Position numbers and translations under genes: made by a program. Below the pieces are notes generated by a model. That model had not been told where the DNA came from. It saw only the letters and a list, made by a program, of their open reading frames with translations, and searched no databases. Shown in pieces: positions 1-5,791 of a stretch of 5,791 nucleotides of DNA (position 1 is its first letter; each line of letters begins with the position of its first letter). Source of the stretch: JBBQTQ01 sp038213135 (GTDB lineage: Bacteria; Actinomycetota; Thermoleophilia; Gaiellales; Gaiellaceae); the NCBI GenBank assembly GCA_038213135.1, contig JBBQTQ010000114.1:1-5791 (forward strand). Direction: 5' to 3'.

Positions 1-92
1 TCCGGGGGGGGGCGCGCGCGGCCCGCGGGGGGGCGCCCCGGGGGGCCCCCCCCCCTCGGTTTGGCGCCCACCCCCGGGGGCCCCCCCGGCGC
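1..92. other. G/C-only low-complexity edge, probable artefact
   Basis: Bases 2-55 contain only G and C, mainly as homopolymer runs (up to ten C at 46-55) and perfect palindromes such as GGGGCGCCCC at 30-39, six G followed by six C at 40-51, and CCCCCGGGGG at 71-80. Nothing here looks like coding sequence or an RNA gene. Normal-looking sequence resumes at about 93. Such composition at the very start of a sequence is typical of low-quality or fold-back read ends at a contig edge, but a genuine GC-rich spacer cannot be excluded. I see no gene in the first 200 bases. Confidence 0.6.
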
Positions 93-103
93 CCGCGAAG
101 CAG

Positions 104-141
104 TCCTCTTGCGGGGGCCGGCTCTGCCGGACCCCGGAGGA
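104..141 (+). other. GC-rich stem-loop upstream of the acyltransferase
   Basis: CCGGC at 118-122 pairs with GCCGG at 126-130 around a TCT loop. The stem continues as GGGG 114-117 with CCCC 132-135 across a single bulged A131. After an internal loop it can extend as TCCTC 104-108 with GAGGA 137-141, giving 14 pairs in total. No U-rich tail follows, so it is not a classic intrinsic terminator, although high-GC actinobacteria often lack such tails. It could end an upstream transcript or be chance pairing in very GC-rich DNA. It covers the GGAGG at 136-140, which abuts the ATG at 141. Confidence 0.3.
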
Positions 142-206
142 TGCCTGCGGCCCAGACGCGTCAGATCGCACAGCCGAGCGCGCGAGCTCAGGGCGGCGAC
201 CATCTG

Positions 207-1607
207 ATGCTCTTCAACTCGTACCTGTTCCTCATCGGCTTCCTGCCGCCGGTGCTGCTCGGCTGGTGGTTCTTGCCGGGGAAGACGGTGCGGCTGATCT
301 TCCTGACGCTCGCCTCGTGGGCCTTCTACGCGTGGTGGGACTGGCGCTTCCTCCCGCTGATGCTCGCCTCGACGACCGTCGACTACATCGCGGGCAACCT
401 GATCTTCGCGACCGAGGATGTACGTCGCAGACGCCTGCTGCTCGTCTGCTCGCTGACGGTCAATCTCGGGATCCTCGCGTACTTCAAGTACGCCGGGTTC
501 TTCGTCCACTCGCTGGACGGGATCGGCCGCGCGCTCGGTCTGCCTGTGCACTTCCCGCCGCTACACATCCTGCTGCCGATCGGGATCAGCTTCTACACGT
601 TCAACTCGATGTCGTACACGATCGACGTCTTCCGCCGGAAGATCGAGCCGACACGCAACCTGGTCGAGTACTCGACCTTCGTCGCGCTCTTCCCGCACCT
701 GATCGCGGGACCGATCGTCCGCTTCACCGACCTCGCCGGCCAACTCGCGAAGCCGGCGCGGCGGTTGAGCTCTCGCGCAGCCGCGACGGGACTCTTCTTC
801 CTCACATGCGGGCTCGTCAAGAAGCTCGTGCTCGCCGACCAGCTGAGCCCGCACGTGGACAAGCTGTTCGCCAACTCCGGCCAGCTCGGTCTCGCCGGCG
901 GCTGGGGCGCCGCACTCGGCTACTCGCTCCAGCTCTACTTCGATTTCTCGGGCTACTCCGACATGGCGATCGGTCTCGCGGCGCTGCTCGGCTTCCGCTT
1001 CCCGCAGAACTTCAACTCGCCGTTCAAGGCCGTCAACATCTCCGACTTCTGGCGCCGCTGGCACATGAGCCTGTCGGCCTGGTTCCGCGATTACCTGTTC
1101 ATCCCGCTCGGCGGCTCCAAGCGCGGACCGAGCCGGACGACGATCAACCTGCTGCTGACGATGTTCCTGGCCGGCCTCTGGCACGGGGCGGCCTGGACGT
1201 TCGTCGTCTGGGGCCTCGTGCACGGGATCTTCCTCGGCGCGCACGCCCTGCTCAGGCGCTTCGGGCTGACGCCGCCGAGCGTGATCCTCAACCGCGCGAT
1301 CACGTTCGTGCTCGTGATCGGCGCCTTCGTGGTCTTCAAGGCACCGAGCCTCGGCGTTGCCGGGAACGTGCTCTCGGCGATGGTCGGCTTCGGCGGCGTC
1401 GAGAGCTGGCCGGAGCTGCAGGCCTTCCTGCCGGGCCGCTTCGTCGCCCTCGCCCTCGCGCTGCTCGTGTTCGTGAACGTCGCGCCCAACACGTGGCAGA
1501 TCAAGGTCGCCCCGCGGATCCGCTACGGCCTCGCGATCGGGATCGCCGCCGCCTGCGCGGTGATGACGATCTCGAGCCCGCACCCGTTCATCTACTTCCA
1601 GTTCTGA
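207..1607 (+). CDS. MBOAT family O-acyltransferase (AlgI/DltB type)
   Basis: Complete 466-residue polytopic membrane protein of the MBOAT family. Members move an acyl group, commonly acetyl, across the cytoplasmic membrane onto a polysaccharide, teichoic acid or similar surface polymer; the acceptor here cannot be told. The family pattern is clear: an N-terminal MLFNSYLFLIGFLPP membrane segment, PIGISFYTFNSMSY at about 124-137, FPHLIAGPI with H164, FDFSGYSD at 245-252, FWRRWHMSLS with H286, and LWHG with H326, the conserved histidine of the active-site funnel. About ten hydrophobic stretches are visible, including roughly 5-23, 77-97, 310-345, 357-375 and 436-452. The ending PFIYFQF is typical of the family, and the length is normal. 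I chose ATG 207 because family members begin at this point. The in-frame ATG at 141 would add 22 polar residues, and its GGAGG touches the start codon with no spacer. The Shine-Dalgarno for 207 (AGGGCGG at 190-196) is only fair. No SGNH-type partner gene is visible downstream; upstream is not in the window. Confidence 0.9.
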   Translation: MLFNSYLFLIGFLPPVLLGWWFLPGKTVRLIFLTLASWAFYAWWDWRFLPLMLASTTVDYIAGNLIFATEDVRRRRLLLVCSLTVNLGILAYFKYAGFFVHSLDGIGRALGLPVHFPPLHILLPIGISFYTFNSMSYTIDVFRRKIEPTRNLVEYSTFVALFPHLIAGPIVRFTDLAGQLAKPARRLSSRAAATGLFFLTCGLVKKLVLADQLSPHVDKLFANSGQLGLAGGWGAALGYSLQLYFDFSGYSDMAIGLAALLGFRFPQNFNSPFKAVNISDFWRRWHMSLSAWFRDYLFIPLGGSKRGPSRTTINLLLTMFLAGLWHGAAWTFVVWGLVHGIFLGAHALLRRFGLTPPSVILNRAITFVLVIGAFVVFKAPSLGVAGNVLSAMVGFGGVESWPELQAFLPGRFVALALALLVFVNVAPNTWQIKVAPRIRYGLAIGIAAACAVMTISSPHPFIYFQF

Positions 1608-1648
1608 GTCGGCGGGAAGTTTCCGGCCCCACAGCGCGTTCTCACTCT

Positions 1649-1657
1649 TGCTATCGT
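1649..1657 (+). promoter_or_regulatory. Possible extended -10 box (TGCTATCGT)
   Basis: TGC followed by TATCGT resembles an extended -10 element (TGN plus a TATNNT hexamer). No recognisable -35 lies at the expected spacing. If used, it would start a transcript just upstream of the large hairpin at 1673-1715, putting that hairpin in the rpoB leader. This is a weak call from pattern alone; short matches of this kind occur by chance. Confidence 0.18.
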
Positions 1658-1672
1658 CTCGCCTCGTTCACT

Positions 1673-1715
1673 GAGGCGGTCTGCCGCAGGGCTTTGCTTG
1701 CGGAGAGACCGTCTC
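1673..1715 (+). promoter_or_regulatory. Long two-part hairpin between acyltransferase and rpoB
   Basis: GAGGCGGTCT (1673-1682) pairs with AGACCGTCTC (1706-1715) over ten consecutive pairs including one G-U. After a small 1x2 internal loop, CCGCAGG (1684-1690) pairs with CTTGCGG (1697-1703) over seven pairs with one G-U, closing a six-base GCUUUG loop. This makes 17 pairs in 43 bases. It begins 66 bases after the acyltransferase stop codon and ends 95 bases before the rpoB start. The following TTGCGCTATCC is not U-rich, so it may be a tail-less terminator for the upstream gene, a leader structure of rpoB, or an RNase processing site. The structure itself is read directly from the sequence; its role is inference. 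Confidence 0.5.
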
Positions 1716-1727
1716 TTGCGCTATCCT
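1698..1727 (+). promoter_or_regulatory. Possible rpoB promoter (TTGCGG-18-TATCCT)
   Basis: TTGCGG at 1698-1703 and TATCCT at 1722-1727 are separated by 18 bases and each keeps the most conserved positions of a housekeeping sigma factor promoter (TTG; TAT with final T). A transcript from here would have a leader of about 75 bases before the rpoB start. The -35 falls inside the 3' half of the hairpin at 1673-1715. The match is modest, and other TTGC motifs are common in this gap. Confidence 0.3.
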
Positions 1728-1792
1728 CAGGGGTTGCGCCGCCGTCTTGCCTGTTCTGCTGCCGTTTCGCCCCTCGAGCCACACACATTTCT

Positions 1793-1800
1793 AAGGGAGG
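1793..1800 (+). promoter_or_regulatory. Strong Shine-Dalgarno site for rpoB
   Basis: AAGGGAGG ends nine bases before the TTG at 1810 and is a near-complete match to the 16S rRNA anti-Shine-Dalgarno complement. It fixes the UUG as the rpoB start codon and fits the high expression expected of a polymerase subunit. Confidence 0.85.
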
Positions 1801-1809
1801 CCTTCTCAC

Positions 1810-5443
<3,634 letters not shown>

Positions 5444-5445
<2 letters not shown>

Positions 5446-5512
5446 GAGGGGCGCAAAGAACTTGACCCGAGAAGCCTTCGGCCCAGTTACACGCATAAGA
5501 GAGGGGCTTTGA
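5444..5512 (+). other. Possible 16-codon mini-ORF between rpoB and rpoC
   Basis: GAGAGGGG (5444-5451) overlaps the rpoB stop codon and lies ten bases before a TTG at 5462. That TTG opens a 16-codon reading frame (MTREAFGPVTRIREGL) ending with TGA at 5510-5512, three bases before the rpoC start and in the same frame as rpoC. The Shine-Dalgarno of rpoC lies inside its last codons, so translation of the mini-ORF could couple rpoB to rpoC expression. The same nine bases, GAGAGGGGC, precede both TTG codons. It does not resemble any peptide I know and may be chance. Confidence 0.25.
5501..5506 (+). promoter_or_regulatory. Shine-Dalgarno site for rpoC
   Basis: GAGGGG lies nine bases upstream of the TTG at 5516. 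An in-frame TGA at 5510-5512 leaves TTG 5516 as the only start that preserves the conserved beta' N-terminus, so this site decides the start. Confidence 0.75.
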
Positions 5513-5515
5513 CCT

Positions 5516-5791
5516 TTGATTGACATCAACGATTTCGACGCAATCAGGATTGGCCTCGCGTCGAGCAAGCAGATCCGCGACTGGTCCTCGGGCGAGGTAA
5601 CGAAGCCCGAGACGATCAACTACCGCACCCTGAAGCCGGAGCGCGACGGCCTCTTCTGCGAGCGCATCTTCGGTCCGACCAAGGACTGGGAGTGCTACTG
5701 CGGCAAGTACAAGCGCGTCCGCTACAAGGGGATCATCTGCGAGCGCTGCGGCGTCGAGGTGACGCGGCAGAAGGTGCGCCGCGAGCGCATG
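5516..5791 (+). CDS. rpoC: DNA-directed RNA polymerase subunit beta' (N-terminal part)
   Basis: First 92 codons of beta', the subunit that carries the catalytic magnesium site and much of the clamp; the gene runs off the window end with the frame open. The N-terminus reads IDINDFDAIRIGLASSKQIR, then the conserved GEVTKPETINYRTLKPERDG (26-45) and LFCERIFGPTKDWECYCGKY (46-65). C60, C62, C75 and C78 form the N-terminal zinc site of the clamp, with the same CxC-x12-CxxC spacing as E. coli C70, C72, C85 and C88. The start codon is UUG; an in-frame stop six bases upstream rules out any earlier start. It lies 70 bases downstream of rpoB and is surely co-transcribed with it. The aspartate triad and other catalytic motifs lie beyond the window. 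Confidence 0.97.
   Translation, partial: MIDINDFDAIRIGLASSKQIRDWSSGEVTKPETINYRTLKPERDGLFCERIFGPTKDWECYCGKYKRVRYKGIICERCGVEVTRQKVRRERM

Noticed and set aside
141..206. 22-residue N-terminal extension of the acyltransferase from ATG 141
   Set aside because: The extension is polar and unlike the family, the GGAGG sits directly against the ATG with no spacing, and MLFNSY at 207 is the usual family start.
561..1583. Minus-strand 340-codon frame inside the acyltransferase
   Set aside because: Charged, repetitive Glu/Arg/Ala composition and position entirely antisense to a convincing gene; a codon-bias shadow.
1611..1628. Small inverted repeat just after the acyltransferase stop, considered as a terminator
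   Set aside because: Only two three-base stems separated by a G-G mismatch, with no U tract; too weak to support.

Overview
This is a high-GC window of mostly housekeeping content, best read as a chromosomal fragment from the phylum Actinomycetota. A deep lineage such as Thermoleophilia is possible but not proven. The RNA polymerase beta subunit closely follows the actinobacterial pattern: segments such as FGNRRLRTVGELIQ and RMERVVRERMTT are present, and the large lineage insertions of proteobacterial beta are missing. Codons are strongly G/C-ending, and both polymerase genes start with UUG.

Layout: bases 1-92 are an almost pure G/C low-complexity stretch that looks like a sequence-end or assembly artefact. 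A GC-rich stem-loop follows at 104-141. A complete membrane-bound O-acyltransferase (MBOAT, AlgI/DltB type) runs from 207 to 1607 on the plus strand. The 202-base gap 1608-1809 holds a long two-part hairpin (1673-1715), weak promoter-like boxes and a strong Shine-Dalgarno site for rpoB. Full-length rpoB occupies 1810-5445, and after 70 bases the first 92 codons of rpoC begin at 5516 and run off the end.

rpoB and rpoC encode the two large catalytic subunits of RNA polymerase and are arranged as the usual operon. The MBOAT protein would transfer acyl (often acetyl) groups to an extracytoplasmic acceptor. It has no evident functional tie to transcription, and the hairpin region between them probably separates the two transcription units.

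No mobile element, CRISPR array, tRNA or rRNA was seen, and I do not see a convincing novel system. The items most worth a second look are the hairpin with competing pairings upstream of rpoB, a 16-codon in-frame mini-ORF with its own Shine-Dalgarno between rpoB and rpoC, the long acidic tail of the beta subunit, and natural substitutions in the rifampicin-resistance region.
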